Shown one piece after another: positions 1 through 8,236 of a stretch of 58,297 nt of DNA. The notes beneath the pieces are model-generated. The model saw nothing but the letters and a program-made list of their open reading frames with translations. It was not told the origin of the DNA and did no database searches. Origin of the DNA: Verrucomicrobiota bacterium (lineage in GTDB: Bacteria > Verrucomicrobiota > Verrucomicrobiia > Opitutales > UBA953); contig JAURJZ010000032.1 in NCBI GenBank assembly GCA_030831965.1, forward strand, positions 1 through 58,297, read 5' to 3'. The position numbers and the translations under genes are program-made. Positions within the stretch are counted from its first letter, which is position 1. The number at the start of each line of letters is the position of its first letter.

Positions 1-963
1 ACCACCGTGGGCAAGCGCTGGGCGATGTTCGGCGAGGAATGCCTGCGCGGCACGGCCCAGCTCGACGCGGCCCTCGGCGCGTTCGCGGCCCGCGGCCTCA
101 AGGGCGCCGTCGGCACCCAGCTCGACCAGCTGACGCTCTTCGGCGGTGACGCCGCCAAGGTCGCGCGTCTCGAGGAGCGCGTGCTCGCGCACCTCGGCAT
201 CCCGCGTTCCCTCGGGGCCGTCGGCCAGGTCTACCCGCGCTCGATGGACCTCGAGGTCGTGTCCGCCCTGCTTTCCGCCGCCTCCGGGCCCTCCTCGCTC
301 GCCCGCACCCTCCGCCTGATGGCCGGCCACGAGCTCGCCAGCGAGGGCTTCCTTCCCGGCCAGGTCGGCTCGTCCGCCATGCCGCACAAGATGAACGCCC
401 GCACCTGCGAGCGCATCAACGGCCTCCATGTCGTCCTCCGCGGCCACCTCGCGATGGCCGCCTCCCTCGCCGGCGACCAGTGGAACGAGGGCGATGTCGC
501 CTGCTCCGTCGTCCGGCGCGTCGTGCTGCCCGACGCCTGCCTCGCCGCGGACGGCCTCGCCGAGGCGTTCCTCACCGTGCTCGGCCAGATGGAGGTCAAC
601 CGCGGCGTGGTCGCCAAGGAGGCCGCCCATTACCTCCCCTTCCTGCTGACCACCACGCTTCTCATGGAGGCCGTCAAGGCCGGCGCCGGCCGCGAGGCCG
701 CCCACGAGGCGATCAAGGTGCACGCGGTCGCGGTCGCGCGCGAGCTCCGCTCCGGCGCCCTCGCCCGCAACGACCTGCTCGACCGCCTGGCCGCCGACCC
801 GCGCCTGCGTCTCACGCGCGCCGCGGTCGACGCCGTGCTCGCCCGGGCCCCCGAGCTCGCGGGCGCCGCCGGCTCCCAGGTCGACGCCTTCGTCGCCGAG
901 GCCGCGGCCTGGTCGGCGCGCGTCCCCGAGTCCGCCTCGGTTCGCCCCGGTCGCATCCTCTGA
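1..963 (+). CDS. purB: Adenylosuccinate lyase, 3' part (5' end outside window)
   Basis: Splits adenylosuccinate to AMP and SAICAR to AICAR, each releasing fumarate, in cytosolic purine synthesis. The frame is open from base 1 (T-T-V-G-K-R, the conserved lyase 'QLTTVGKR' region), so the GTG at position 7 is an internal valine and not the start. The fumarase/aspartase superfamily signature GSSAMPHKMN is present (about nt 367-396), as are the preceding 'GLKGAVGTQ' and 'GQVYPRSMDLEV' stretches. The order and spacing resemble the eukaryote-like adenylosuccinate lyase branch. About 320 residues are visible, and the N-terminal third is missing. The next gene begins 81 bases downstream. purD lies far away at 44.5 kb, so purine genes are not clustered here. 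Confidence 0.93.
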   Translation, partial: TTVGKRWAMFGEECLRGTAQLDAALGAFAARGLKGAVGTQLDQLTLFGGDAAKVARLEERVLAHLGIPRSLGAVGQVYPRSMDLEVVSALLSAASGPSSLARTLRLMAGHELASEGFLPGQVGSSAMPHKMNARTCERINGLHVVLRGHLAMAASLAGDQWNEGDVACSVVRRVVLPDACLAADGLAEAFLTVLGQMEVNRGVVAKEAAHYLPFLLTTTLLMEAVKAGAGREAAHEAIKVHAVAVARELRSGALARNDLLDRLAADPRLRLTRAAVDAVLARAPELAGAAGSQVDAFVAEAAAWSARVPESASVRPGRIL

Positions 964-1044
964 GCCGGCCCGAGGGGAGGGCAGGTTTGCCTTGCCAAGG
1001 GCGGGGCGGGGCAGCACAACCCCCCTTTCAACCGTTCCATTCCC

Positions 1045-2310
1045 ATGTCCCTGCAAGGCAACCTGCTCGTCGCGCAAAGCGGCGGCCCCACCCCGGTCAT
1101 CAACGCCTCCCTCGCAGGCGTGCTCACGGAGGCCCTCAACCACGAGGATTCCATCCCTGAGATCTTCGGCGGCCTCAACGGCATCCACGGCATCCTCAAG
1201 GAGGATCTCGTCGACCTGGCCGCCGAGTCCCAGCTGACGGTCCGCGCCCTGCGCCACACCCCCGGCGCCGCCCTCGGCACCTGCCGCTACAAGGGGCGCC
1301 GGCCGGGGGATTTCGACCGCGTCCTCCAGGTCGTCGAGGCCCATAACATCCGCTATTTCCACTACATCGGCGGCAACGACTCCCAGGACACCGCCTTCAA
1401 GATCGACACCCTCGCCAAGGAGCGCGGCTACGACCTCCGCGTCATCGGCGTGCCCAAGACGATCGACAACGACCTGCCCCTGACCGACCACTGCCCGGGC
1501 TACGGATCCGTGGCGAAGTACCTCTCGGCCACCGTCCGCGAGATGGCGCTCGACAACGCCGCCATGGGCCAGAACGACTTCGTCTCCATCCTCGAGGTCA
1601 TGGGCCGCAACGCCGGCTGGCTCGCCGCCTCCACCGTGCTCGCCCGCCGCAAGGACAAGTCCGCCAGCGACGCCCCCCACATCCTCCTCCTCCCCGAGGT
1701 GCCCTTCCAGGCCGAGGCCTTCGTCGGCCGCGTCCTCGAGGTCCTCAAGTCCAACCCTCATTGCTTCGTCGTCGTCTCCGAGGGCGTGCAGGACGAGGCC
1801 GGCAACTACCTCGGCGCCGACACCTCGTCCGCCGACGCCTTCGGGCACGCCGTCCTTGGCGGCGCCGGCGAGTACCTCCGCACCCTCGTCGAGAGCCGCA
1901 TCGAGGGCGTCAAGGCCCGCTCCGCCAAGCTCGGCATCGCCCAGCGCGCCGCCTCCCACCTCGCCTCCCTCACCGATGTCGACGAGGCCTTCCTCTGCGG
2001 CCAGGCCGCCGTCCAGGCCGCCGTCGCCGGCGAGTCCGGCAAGATGGTCGTCCTCGCCCGCATCGAGGGCAAGGACCACTACTCCGTCAAGACCGCCCTC
2101 GCCCCCCTCGGCGAGGTCGCCAACGGCGTGAAGGCCTTCCCCGCGAACTGGATCGGATCCGACCGCATGTCGGTCGAGCTGCCCTTCATCAAGTACGCCT
2201 CGCCCCTCATCCAGGGTGAGATTGCGCTGCCCTTCGAGAACGGCCTTCCCCGCTACGCGCAGCTCGCCGCGGTTCGCGTCAAGAAGACCCTCGAGCCCTT
2301 CAAGTCCTGA
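1045..2310 (+). CDS. pfp: Pyrophosphate-type 6-phosphofructokinase
   Basis: Phosphorylates fructose-6-phosphate in glycolysis; the PPi-dependent reaction is reversible. The 421-residue protein has the PFK N-terminal 'AQSGGPTPVINAS' (10-22), GGND at 109-112, PKTIDND at 137-143 and MGRNAGW at 186-192. In ATP enzymes the corresponding sites are GGDG and PGTIDND. The Asp after GGN and the Lys in PKTIDND are the accepted marks of PPi use, so the donor is inferred to be PPi. The length is above the ~320 residues of bacterial ATP-PFK, as is common in PPi and mixed clades. The ATG follows a pyrimidine-rich leader with no Shine-Dalgarno. A strong terminator follows, so it is probably monocistronic. 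Confidence 0.88.
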   Translation: MSLQGNLLVAQSGGPTPVINASLAGVLTEALNHEDSIPEIFGGLNGIHGILKEDLVDLAAESQLTVRALRHTPGAALGTCRYKGRRPGDFDRVLQVVEAHNIRYFHYIGGNDSQDTAFKIDTLAKERGYDLRVIGVPKTIDNDLPLTDHCPGYGSVAKYLSATVREMALDNAAMGQNDFVSILEVMGRNAGWLAASTVLARRKDKSASDAPHILLLPEVPFQAEAFVGRVLEVLKSNPHCFVVVSEGVQDEAGNYLGADTSSADAFGHAVLGGAGEYLRTLVESRIEGVKARSAKLGIAQRAASHLASLTDVDEAFLCGQAAVQAAVAGESGKMVVLARIEGKDHYSVKTALAPLGEVANGVKAFPANWIGSDRMSVELPFIKYASPLIQGEIALPFENGLPRYAQLAAVRVKKTLEPFKS

Positions 2311-2334
2311 GGCGCGCCCCCGATTGCCCCAAGC

Positions 2335-2365
2335 GCCCGGAAACCTCGGTTTCCGGGCCTTTTTT
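2335..2365 (+). terminator. Rho-independent terminator after the phosphofructokinase gene
   Basis: Arms GCCCGGAAACC and GGTTTCCGGGC are perfect complements (2335-2345 and 2348-2358). The innermost pairs probably open to give a usable loop. A run of six T (2360-2365) follows directly. It lies 25 bases past the stop codon. Confidence 0.9.
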
Positions 2366-2426
2366 CGCCCACTTTTCATTGCGCCCCGGGCCCTAGCCCC
2401 CAAACTGTCCACGCCCCCCGCACGCC

Positions 2427-3353
2427 ATGCGTTCCCTTCTCGGAATCAGCCTCCTCACGCTCAACCTCCTCGCCTCCGCCTCGCTCGGGGCCGCGCTCCA
2501 GAAGGGCGTCGTCGAGGCCGGCAAGGTTCGGGGCCAGGTCACCCTCAAGGACGCCTCGGGCCGCTCCGCCAACCTCACCACCGGCGCCACCTTCCGCGAG
2601 GGACATTTCGTCGAGACCGGCGCCAATTCCAGCGCCGAGCTGATCCTTTCCAACGGCGCCACCCTCGTGGTCTCGGCCGAGACCCTGGTCGAGCTCAAGG
2701 TCTTCTCCCAGGTCGCCTCCAAGCTCATCGTCCCCGGCAAGTACCGCGAGCTGTCCGAGGAGCCCTCGCCCTCCGTCGTCCAGATCGACCTGCACCGCGG
2801 CAAGATCACCGGCGAGGCCCGCAAGCTCAACCCCTCGACGCAGTTCACCGTCAAGACGCCCGTTCGCCTGACCCGCATCCGCGGCACCGTCTGGACCGAC
2901 GAGTACATCTACGACATCAACAACCAGCTCGGCACCCAGACCACCAACTGCGTCAAGGGCGCCATCGAGGTCAACGACCTCGAGGGCAACCTGCCCGTCC
3001 CCGCCGTCGGCGGCGAGCAGGTCATCATCGTCGCCCCCTCGCAGGCCCCCCGCAATTACCTCGGCAACGGCCAGTGGGACGACAATCCGCCCAACCTCAG
3101 GGGCGTTCGCGCCCAGCTTCGCACCGGCCCCTCGCCCGACGACCACGGGAAGCGCGCCTTCAAGGACCTGTCCGACGACAGCGGCCTGCCGCCCGAGCTG
3201 ACCGACGAGAAGACCTATCCCCCCGGCCCCCGTCTCCCGCTCGACGAGCGGCTCCGCCCCGGACAGGGTCCCACCCGTCCCCGCGACCGCGACATCTTCG
3301 ACCGCATCATCGAGAAGCACACCCAGGAGAACGTCTCGCCCAGCGGCGGCTGA
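2427..3353 (+). CDS. Secreted FecR-domain protein
   Basis: 308 residues. An N-terminal signal peptide (about 1-22, hydrophobic LLGISLLTLNLLASASLGAA) suggests export. Residues about 35-190 fit the FecR beta-sandwich fold: an 'anlttGatfreG' start, 'SSAELILSNGATLVVSAET', and the typical 'TPVRLTRIRGTVW' core with 'VKGAIEV'. The C-terminal 100 residues are Pro/Arg/Asp-rich and probably disordered. FecR domains occur both in sensors of TonB-linked anti-sigma systems and as free-standing secreted proteins. No transmembrane sensor segment, sigma factor or TonB receptor is adjacent, so I favour a periplasmic or surface protein of unknown role. Terminators upstream and no gene in tight coupling suggest its own promoter. 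Confidence 0.75.
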   Translation: MRSLLGISLLTLNLLASASLGAALQKGVVEAGKVRGQVTLKDASGRSANLTTGATFREGHFVETGANSSAELILSNGATLVVSAETLVELKVFSQVASKLIVPGKYRELSEEPSPSVVQIDLHRGKITGEARKLNPSTQFTVKTPVRLTRIRGTVWTDEYIYDINNQLGTQTTNCVKGAIEVNDLEGNLPVPAVGGEQVIIVAPSQAPRNYLGNGQWDDNPPNLRGVRAQLRTGPSPDDHGKRAFKDLSDDSGLPPELTDEKTYPPGPRLPLDERLRPGQGPTRPRDRDIFDRIIEKHTQENVSPSGG

Positions 3354-3403
3354 GCCCCCGCTTGGGGCTTGCCCCCGTCCCCCGGCTGTCCGCTGATGAG
3401 TTC

Positions 3404-4057
3404 GTGGCCGCCTTCTCCCGCATCCGTGGCGCGCTCCTCACCTTCGAGGGCGGGGAGGGCGCGGGCAAGTCGACCCTCATCGCGCGGCTGGCCGAGCGCC
3501 TGGTCGCCGAGGCCGGCCTCGCGCCGGCCGACATCATCCGCGTTCGCGAGCCCGGCGGCACCGCTCTCGGCGAGGGCATCCGCGAGATCCTCAAGCGCCC
3601 CGAGGCCGCCATCTGCCCCGAGGCCGAGGCCCTTCTCTTCACGGCTTGCCGCGCCGAGCTCGTCAACCAGGTGATCCGCCCGGCCCTGGCCGCGGGCAAG
3701 GTCGTGCTTTGCGACCGTTACGCCGACTCCACCGTGGCTTACCAGCAGGGCGGACGCGGCCTGCCCGCCGACCTCGTCGCGTCGGCCAATCGCCTCGCCT
3801 GCGGCGACACCGCCCCGGCCCTCACCGTCCTGCTCGACCTCGACCCGGCCCTGGGCCTGGCCAGGGCCTCCCGGCGCGATTCCGGCAAGCCCGACCGGCT
3901 CGAGTCGCTCGACCTGGCCTTTCACCGCCGCGTCCGCGAGGCCTACCTCGCCCTCGCGTCCGCCCATCCGGCGCGCTTCCTAACCCTCGACGCCGCCCAA
4001 CCTCCCGAGGCCGTGGCGGAATCCCTCTGGCATGAGGTCGCCCGCCGCTTCCGCTGA
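3404..4057 (+). CDS. tmk: Thymidylate kinase
   Basis: Phosphorylates dTMP to dTDP with ATP. The P-loop 'FEGGEGAGKST' lies near the N-terminus. It is followed by the DR(Y/H) region 'VREPGGTALGEGIREIL', the 'CDRYADSTVAYQQGGRGL' nucleoside-binding stretch and 'LLDLDPALGLARASRR' (LID region). From the GTG at 3404 the product is 217 residues, the usual size. The frame stays open upstream, so the TTG at 3362 or the CTG at 3386 remain possible starts; GTG 3404 places the P-loop at the normal distance. The 3' end overlaps holB by 26 bases, the classic tmk-holB pairing. Confidence 0.88.
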   Translation: MAAFSRIRGALLTFEGGEGAGKSTLIARLAERLVAEAGLAPADIIRVREPGGTALGEGIREILKRPEAAICPEAEALLFTACRAELVNQVIRPALAAGKVVLCDRYADSTVAYQQGGRGLPADLVASANRLACGDTAPALTVLLDLDPALGLARASRRDSGKPDRLESLDLAFHRRVREAYLALASAHPARFLTLDAAQPPEAVAESLWHEVARRFR

Positions 4058-4961
4058 GCGCGCCCGGCGCAGCGCCGACGCCCTGCTGGCCGCCGCCCGC
4101 GCCCGGCGCCTGCCCCACGCCGTCATCCTCCACGGCGACAACCTCGCCGAGCTCGCGCGCGTCGCCCGCGCCCTCGCCGAGGCCCACCTCGGCGCACCCG
4201 TCGCCCAGGGCCACCTCGACCTGCTCGAGCTGCGTCCCGCCGGCAAGTCCCGCGGCATCCCGGTCGAGGCGACCCGCGAGGCCGTGCGCTTCGCCAACCT
4301 CAGCTCCCACACCGGCCGGAAGGTCATCCTGATCCACGAGGCCGACTGCCTCCGGCCCGACTCCGCCAACACGTTCCTCAAGACCCTCGAGGAGCCCCCG
4401 CCCGGCGTGCTGCTCGTCCTGGCCACCCTCCATCCCTACCGCCTGCTGCCCACCCTCGTCAGCCGTTCGGCGCGCTTCGCCCTCGGCGGCGAGTCCGAGC
4501 GGCTCGGCGACCCGGCCTGGCGCGACTGGCTCGACGCCTTCTCCGGCCTGCTCGCGCGCGCCGGCGAGCGCGGCAAGCCCGCCGCGGCCCCGCTCCTCCT
4601 CGCCGAGGCCTACGGCCTGCTCAGCCGCTTTGAGCAGTGCCACGCCGCCCTTGTCGGCAAGGCGGAGGCGGCCGAGCCCTTCGCCGACAACCTGCCCGCC
4701 GACGCCGCCGCCGAGCGCGCCGAGCTCCGCGAGGCGCACGAGGCCCGCCTGGTGCGGTCCGTTCGCACCGGCATGCTGGCCGAGATGGCCGAGGCCGTCC
4801 GGGCCTTCGCCCGAGCCAACCCCTCCCTCGCTCCCGCGGCCTCCGGGGCCCTCGACGCCCTGGAGGCCGCGGAGCACCGGGCGCACCGCCTCAACCTCCA
4901 GGCCCAGCTCGCCGTCGAGGTCGCCCTCCTGCGGCTGCTCCGCCGCCTCGCGCGCCCGTGA
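4032..4961 (+). CDS. holB: DNA polymerase III delta' subunit-like clamp-loader protein
   Basis: 309 residues. It resembles the AAA+ clamp-loader delta' subunit, which stabilises the loader ring that places the beta clamp on DNA. Visible family marks are 'GRKVILIHEADCLRPDSANTFLKTLEEPPPG' (the Walker B/sensor 1 equivalent, split here only in reading) and 'LLPTLVSRSARF' (SRC-like motif). There is no Walker A lysine motif near the N-terminus (LHGDNLAELARV), in keeping with the ATP-inactive delta' role. The Cys of the canonical SRC is Ser. It overlaps tmk by 26 bases, so it is translationally coupled and probably co-transcribed with it. Confidence 0.8.
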   Translation: MRSPAASAERARRSADALLAAARARRLPHAVILHGDNLAELARVARALAEAHLGAPVAQGHLDLLELRPAGKSRGIPVEATREAVRFANLSSHTGRKVILIHEADCLRPDSANTFLKTLEEPPPGVLLVLATLHPYRLLPTLVSRSARFALGGESERLGDPAWRDWLDAFSGLLARAGERGKPAAAPLLLAEAYGLLSRFEQCHAALVGKAEAAEPFADNLPADAAAERAELREAHEARLVRSVRTGMLAEMAEAVRAFARANPSLAPAASGALDALEAAEHRAHRLNLQAQLAVEVALLRLLRRLARP

Positions 4962-5004
4962 GGCCGCCGCGAAACCCCTCCCCGTCCGCGGGGTTCCATC
5001 CCTG

Positions 5005-5574
5005 ATGCCCGAGACGGACATCGATCCCGACGAGGATGATCGTCGCCTCATGGCCCTTGTCGCCGCGGGCGACGACGACGCCCTCCGCCTGCTCGTCCAT
5101 CGGCATCATCCCCGCCTCGTCGGTTACCTCGCCTCCCAGGTCGGCAGCCAGGCCACCGCCGAGGAGCTCGCCCTCGAGGTGTTCATCCGACTCCACCGGG
5201 CCGCCGCCCGCTGGCGCCCGGAGGCCAAGCTCAGCACCTACCTTTTCCACATCGCCCACAACCTGCTGCTCAACGAGAGGCGGCGCCGCGCCCGCAAGCC
5301 CGCCTCGGCCCTCGAGGGCGCCCCGGAGCCGGCCGATGCCGCCCCTCGCTCCCAGCAGGCGGTCGCCGAGATCCAGGAGGCCTTCCGGCACGCCGTCGCC
5401 CAGCTGCCCGAGGAGCAGCGCGCCGCCATCGTCCTCCTCGTCCAGCAGGACCTTTCCTACGAGGCGATCGCCGAGGTCATGGGCGTGGGGGTCCCCGCCA
5501 TCAAGACCTGGATTCACCGGGCCCGGCTGCGGCTCCGCGAGCTTCTCGGGCCGGATTTTCGTCCCGGCTCCTGA
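5005..5574 (+). CDS. ECF-type RNA polymerase sigma factor
   Basis: 189 residues from the ATG at 5005. Region 2 (about 20-95) has 'LVHRHHPRLVGYLASQV', 'EELALEVFIRLHRAAARW' and 'LSTYLFHIAHNLLLNERRR', the usual -10-recognition helices. Region 4 (about 130-185) has 'LPEEQRAAIVLL..QDLSYEAIAEVMGVGVPAIKTWIHRARLRLRELL', a helix-turn-helix for the -35. The gene starts 43 bases after holB. It is followed 37 bases later by a small membrane protein that is probably its regulator. The stimulus and regulon cannot be read from the sequence. Confidence 0.88.
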   Translation: MPETDIDPDEDDRRLMALVAAGDDDALRLLVHRHHPRLVGYLASQVGSQATAEELALEVFIRLHRAAARWRPEAKLSTYLFHIAHNLLLNERRRRARKPASALEGAPEPADAAPRSQQAVAEIQEAFRHAVAQLPEEQRAAIVLLVQQDLSYEAIAEVMGVGVPAIKTWIHRARLRLRELLGPDFRPGS

Positions 5575-5611
5575 AACTCGCCCCCCGCCCCGGTGTTTCC
5601 TCCCTGAGACC

Positions 5612-5926
5612 ATGAACGAGCCCGACCTCGACCCCCGTTTTGTCGCCGCCCTCCGGGCCCGGCGCTCGATTCCCGTGGAGGGTTTCGCCGATCGGGCCGT
5701 CACCGCCGCCCGCCGCGATCGCCGGCGCCGCAACGTCATTCGCTGGGCCGGCCTCGCCGCCCCTCTCGCGGCCTGCGTCGCCCTCCTCCTCGCCCCCGCC
5801 TCCGGCCCGGCCGCCGGCGAGGCCGAGTTGGAGCATCTGGCCGCCTTGGTCGGCGAGCTCGAGGTCGGCGTGCCCCACCTGGAGGACAGCGAGGGTCTCG
5901 CCCGGCTCGCCGCCTGGGGCAACTGA
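5612..5926 (+). CDS. Small single-span membrane protein, candidate anti-sigma partner
   Basis: 104 residues from the ATG at 5612. Layout: an N-terminal soluble part with an Arg-rich stretch (about 34-42), one hydrophobic segment (about 44-62, WAGLAAPLAACVALLLAPA), and an acidic, Glu/Leu-rich C-terminus with 'LEHLAALVGELEVGVPHLEDSEGLARLAAW'. The position just after the sigma gene and the bitopic topology suggest an anti-sigma factor or accessory membrane tether. No HxxxCxxC zinc anti-sigma motif is visible and there is no known domain, so this is an inference from context only. It ends 4 bases from the convergent minus-strand gene. Confidence 0.6.
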   Translation: MNEPDLDPRFVAALRARRSIPVEGFADRAVTAARRDRRRRNVIRWAGLAAPLAACVALLLAPASGPAAGEAELEHLAALVGELEVGVPHLEDSEGLARLAAWGN

Positions 5927-5930
5927 GCCC

Positions 5931-6626
5931 TCAGCGCCTTTCCGCCGCCAGCGCGGGCCCGATGTCCGGCACCAGGATGTCCCTGCGTCCGCTCGCGTCC
6001 CGGAGGAAGTAGGGGTCCGTCTTCCGCACCAGGTCGAAGGGCTCGTCCGGCAGGTTGTCCTCGTCGAACTCCATCTCGTCGACCGCGTCGAGGTCGTCGA
6101 GCACCAGGCTCGCCCGGCGGGGCTCGCCCTCGACCAGCTCCGCGGGGCGCGCCAGCCCCCCGGCCTTCGGCAGGAAGGCGACCAGGCAGGTGCGGAAATC
6201 GTCCGCCAGCATCCTCTGGAACTCGCTCAGCCAGGCGTTGGGCGTCTCCCATCGGCGCACGAGCACGGCCGCGTCCGCGAAGTGGAGGCAGGACCGGAAC
6301 CACGGCTCCAGCTCGGGGTGGCGGTGGAGCAGGGGCAGGTCGATCACCGCGACGATGCGCCGGATGGCCCAGCCCGCCTGCGGGGCGGCCGCGATCAAGG
6401 CCTCCATCTGGTCCACCTGCGAGCGTCGGCCGTCGCTGATCAGCAGGGCGGGGGCGTCCGCGGCCCGGGGCAGCCGCGCGACCCCGTCCTCCATCGACCA
6501 TCCCCCGTCGCCGTGCGGGATGACGGCGACGCGCCGCCCCTCGGGCCAGGCGAAGCGGGCCAGCTCCTCGGCCACCTCGCGCCGACCCGAGCCGGCGGCG
6601 CCCAGGACCAGGCAGAGGTCCCTCAT
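5931..6626 (-). CDS. P-loop-like protein coupled to aroC, function unknown
   Basis: 231 residues; the start overlaps the aroC stop by 4 bases, so it is translationally coupled. The N-terminus '[22 protein letters not shown]' resembles a Walker A loop, with Arg replacing the Lys. Later '[11 protein letters not shown].....[25 protein letters not shown]' recalls the layout of CobW/G3E GTPases (D, then an 'AD.vvl' strand). However, the NKxD guanine motif is absent (RRWE). The C-terminal ~60 residues are acidic ([15 protein letters not shown]). I infer a degenerate P-loop NTPase-fold protein with no sure activity. No link to chorismate chemistry is visible beyond the operon. Confidence 0.6.
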   Translation of the reverse strand: MRDLCLVLGAAGSGRREVAEELARFAWPEGRRVAVIPHGDGGWSMEDGVARLPRAADAPALLISDGRRSQVDQMEALIAAAPQAGWAIRRIVAVIDLPLLHRHPELEPWFRSCLHFADAAVLVRRWETPNAWLSEFQRMLADDFRTCLVAFLPKAGGLARPAELVEGEPRRASLVLDDLDAVDEMEFDEDNLPDEPFDLVRKTDPYFLRDASGRRDILVPDIGPALAAERR

Positions 6627-7732
6627 CGCCGGCGACCCGCCCTGCCGAAGGGCGCGTTCTGGGCGCGGTCCCTCAGCCAGTGGTCGGCCAGCACCAGCGC
6701 GGCCATCGCCTCGACGATCGGGACGGCCCGCGGCAGCACGCAGGGGTCGTGCCGCCCGCGCGCGGTCAGCTCGACCGGCTTGCCCGAGCGATCAACCGTG
6801 CGCTGGGCGCGCAGGACGGTCGCGGTCGGCTTGAAGGCGACGCGGAAAAGGATGTCCTCGCCGTTCGAGATGCCGCCCTGGATCCCGCCCGAGCGGTTGG
6901 TCGCGGTGCGGATGCGCCCGCCCTTGCGGACAAAGAGGTCGTTGTGCTCGCTGCCCCGCAGGCGCGTCCCGGCGAAGCCGCTGCCGACCTCGAATCCCTT
7001 CGTCGCGGGCAGGGAGAGCATGGCCTTGGCCAGGTCGGCCTCGAGGCGGTCGAACACCGGCGAGCCCAGCCCGGCTCCGGGCGAGCGGATGGCGCAGCGG
7101 ATCACGCCGCCCACCGAGTCGCCCGCCGCCTGGGCCTCGCGGATGCGGGCCTCGATGCGCGCCGCGGTCGCGGGGTGGGGGCAGCGCGTCGGGCTCGCCT
7201 CGACCTGCGCGAGCGTCGGGATGCGCGCGGGCTCCGGCGCGGAGATGTCGTGCACGCTCTCCACCCAGGCGGTCACCTCCGCGCCGGTCGCCTGCCGGAG
7301 AATCAGCTTGGCCACGGCGCCCGCGGCCACGCGCGCCGCGGTCTCGCGGGCCGAGGAGCGCCCGCCGCCCTCCACCGCCCGGATGCCGTACTTCGCGTCG
7401 TAGGTGAAGTCGGCGTGCGAGGGGCGGTACGCCTCGCGCATCTCCGCGTAGGCCGAGCCGCGCTGGTCGGCGCTTCGGATGAGCAGCGCGATGGGCGAGC
7501 CAAGCGTGAGCCCGTCCGCCGAGACCCCGGAGAGCGCCTCCACCCGGTCCGCCTCCTTCCGCTGGGTGGTCAGCCGGCTCTGGCCCGGGCGCCGCCGGTC
7601 GAGCTCCGACTGCACGAAGGCCAGGTCGAGCGGCAGCCGGGGGGGGCAGCCGTCGATCACAACCCCGAGGGCGGGGCCGTGGCTCTCGCCGAAGGTGGCG
7701 ATTCTCAGGAGGGTTCCGTGGATGTTGCCCAT
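6623..7732 (-). CDS. aroC: Chorismate synthase
   Basis: Converts 5-enolpyruvylshikimate-3-phosphate to chorismate, the last shikimate-pathway step, and needs reduced FMN. The 369-residue protein has all three family signatures: '[11 protein letters not shown]' near the N-terminus, '[18 protein letters not shown]' in the middle and '[12 protein letters not shown]' near the C-terminus. '[14 protein letters not shown]' (flavin/substrate loop) is intact. The ATG lies 13 bases downstream of the hairpin that terminates the preceding lipoprotein gene. Transcription may therefore depend on partial read-through or on a promoter inside the upstream gene. The next gene overlaps by 4 bases. Confidence 0.95.
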   Translation of the reverse strand: MGNIHGTLLRIATFGESHGPALGVVIDGCPPRLPLDLAFVQSELDRRRPGQSRLTTQRKEADRVEALSGVSADGLTLGSPIALLIRSADQRGSAYAEMREAYRPSHADFTYDAKYGIRAVEGGGRSSARETAARVAAGAVAKLILRQATGAEVTAWVESVHDISAPEPARIPTLAQVEASPTRCPHPATAARIEARIREAQAAGDSVGGVIRCAIRSPGAGLGSPVFDRLEADLAKAMLSLPATKGFEVGSGFAGTRLRGSEHNDLFVRKGGRIRTATNRSGGIQGGISNGEDILFRVAFKPTATVLRAQRTVDRSGKPVELTARGRHDPCVLPRAVPIVEAMAALVLADHWLRDRAQNAPFGRAGRRR

Positions 7733-7745
7733 GGCGGTTGTCGGG

Positions 7746-7782
7746 TAAAAGAAACGCCGCCGGGCGGGTGGCCGGGCGGCGT
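7746..7782 (-). terminator. Terminator of the minus-strand lipoprotein gene
   Basis: Reading the minus strand, ACGCCGCC (7782-7775) pairs with GGCGGCGT (7761-7754) around a 13-base GC-rich loop that can pair further. TTC then TTTT (7753-7747) follow. It lies between the lipoprotein stop and the aroC start. Confidence 0.75.
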
Positions 7783-7804
7783 CGGTGGGAGGCTCAGCCC
7801 AGGC

Positions 7805-8236
7805 TCAGCGGCCGAGGTTCTGGGTGATCCGGTGGATGACCTGCTGGCTCTGCTGGGCGTTGCCGGCGATGCCCCAGCGGACATCGACCTGGGTGCAGTC
7901 GTTGCCGGTGTTGGCGTCGACCGCCTTGTTGATCGAGACCCGGACCTGGACGTCGCCCAGGGCGCGGGCGTAGACCGTCACGCCGGTCAGCTCGCCGAGC
8001 TCGCTGCGCTCGGGGGTCTCGCCGGTGCGGCCGACGATGCCGACGTCGCGCATCCCGTCGAGGGCGCGCTTGGTGGCGGCGAACAGCGTGGAGACGTCCG
8101 ACTTGTAGGTCGTGCTCAGGGTGCCCGCGGACCAGGAGGCGGCGTTGTTGTCAGGGTTGTCCACCCCGATCTGGGTGGCGCAGCCGGTGAGGGAGACAAT
8201 GCCGACAAGGGCGGCGAGGGGCAGGAGGTGCTTCAT
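7805..8236 (-). CDS. Small lipoprotein, DUF3568-like
   Basis: 143 residues from the ATG at 8236. The signal peptide ends in a lipobox, 'IVSLTGCATQ', giving a lipid-modified Cys at about residue 19, so the protein is anchored to a membrane. The rest, 'TLSTTYKSDVSTLFAATKRALDGM......GELTGVTVYARALGDVQVRVSINKA.....TQVDVRWG......SQQVIHRI', matches my memory of DUF3568-type small lipoproteins found in PVC and proteobacterial genomes. Their function is unknown. It is a single gene with its own terminator. Its promoter should lie in the AT-rich gap shared with the divergent mraZ cluster. Confidence 0.7.
   Translation of the reverse strand: MKHLLPLAALVGIVSLTGCATQIGVDNPDNNAASWSAGTLSTTYKSDVSTLFAATKRALDGMRDVGIVGRTGETPERSELGELTGVTVYARALGDVQVRVSINKAVDANTGNDCTQVDVRWGIAGNAQQSQQVIHRITQNLGR

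Noticed and set aside
7-9. GTG at base 7 as the start of the adenylosuccinate lyase
   Set aside because: The frame is open to base 1 and the residues before it match the conserved interior of the family; the real start is outside the window.
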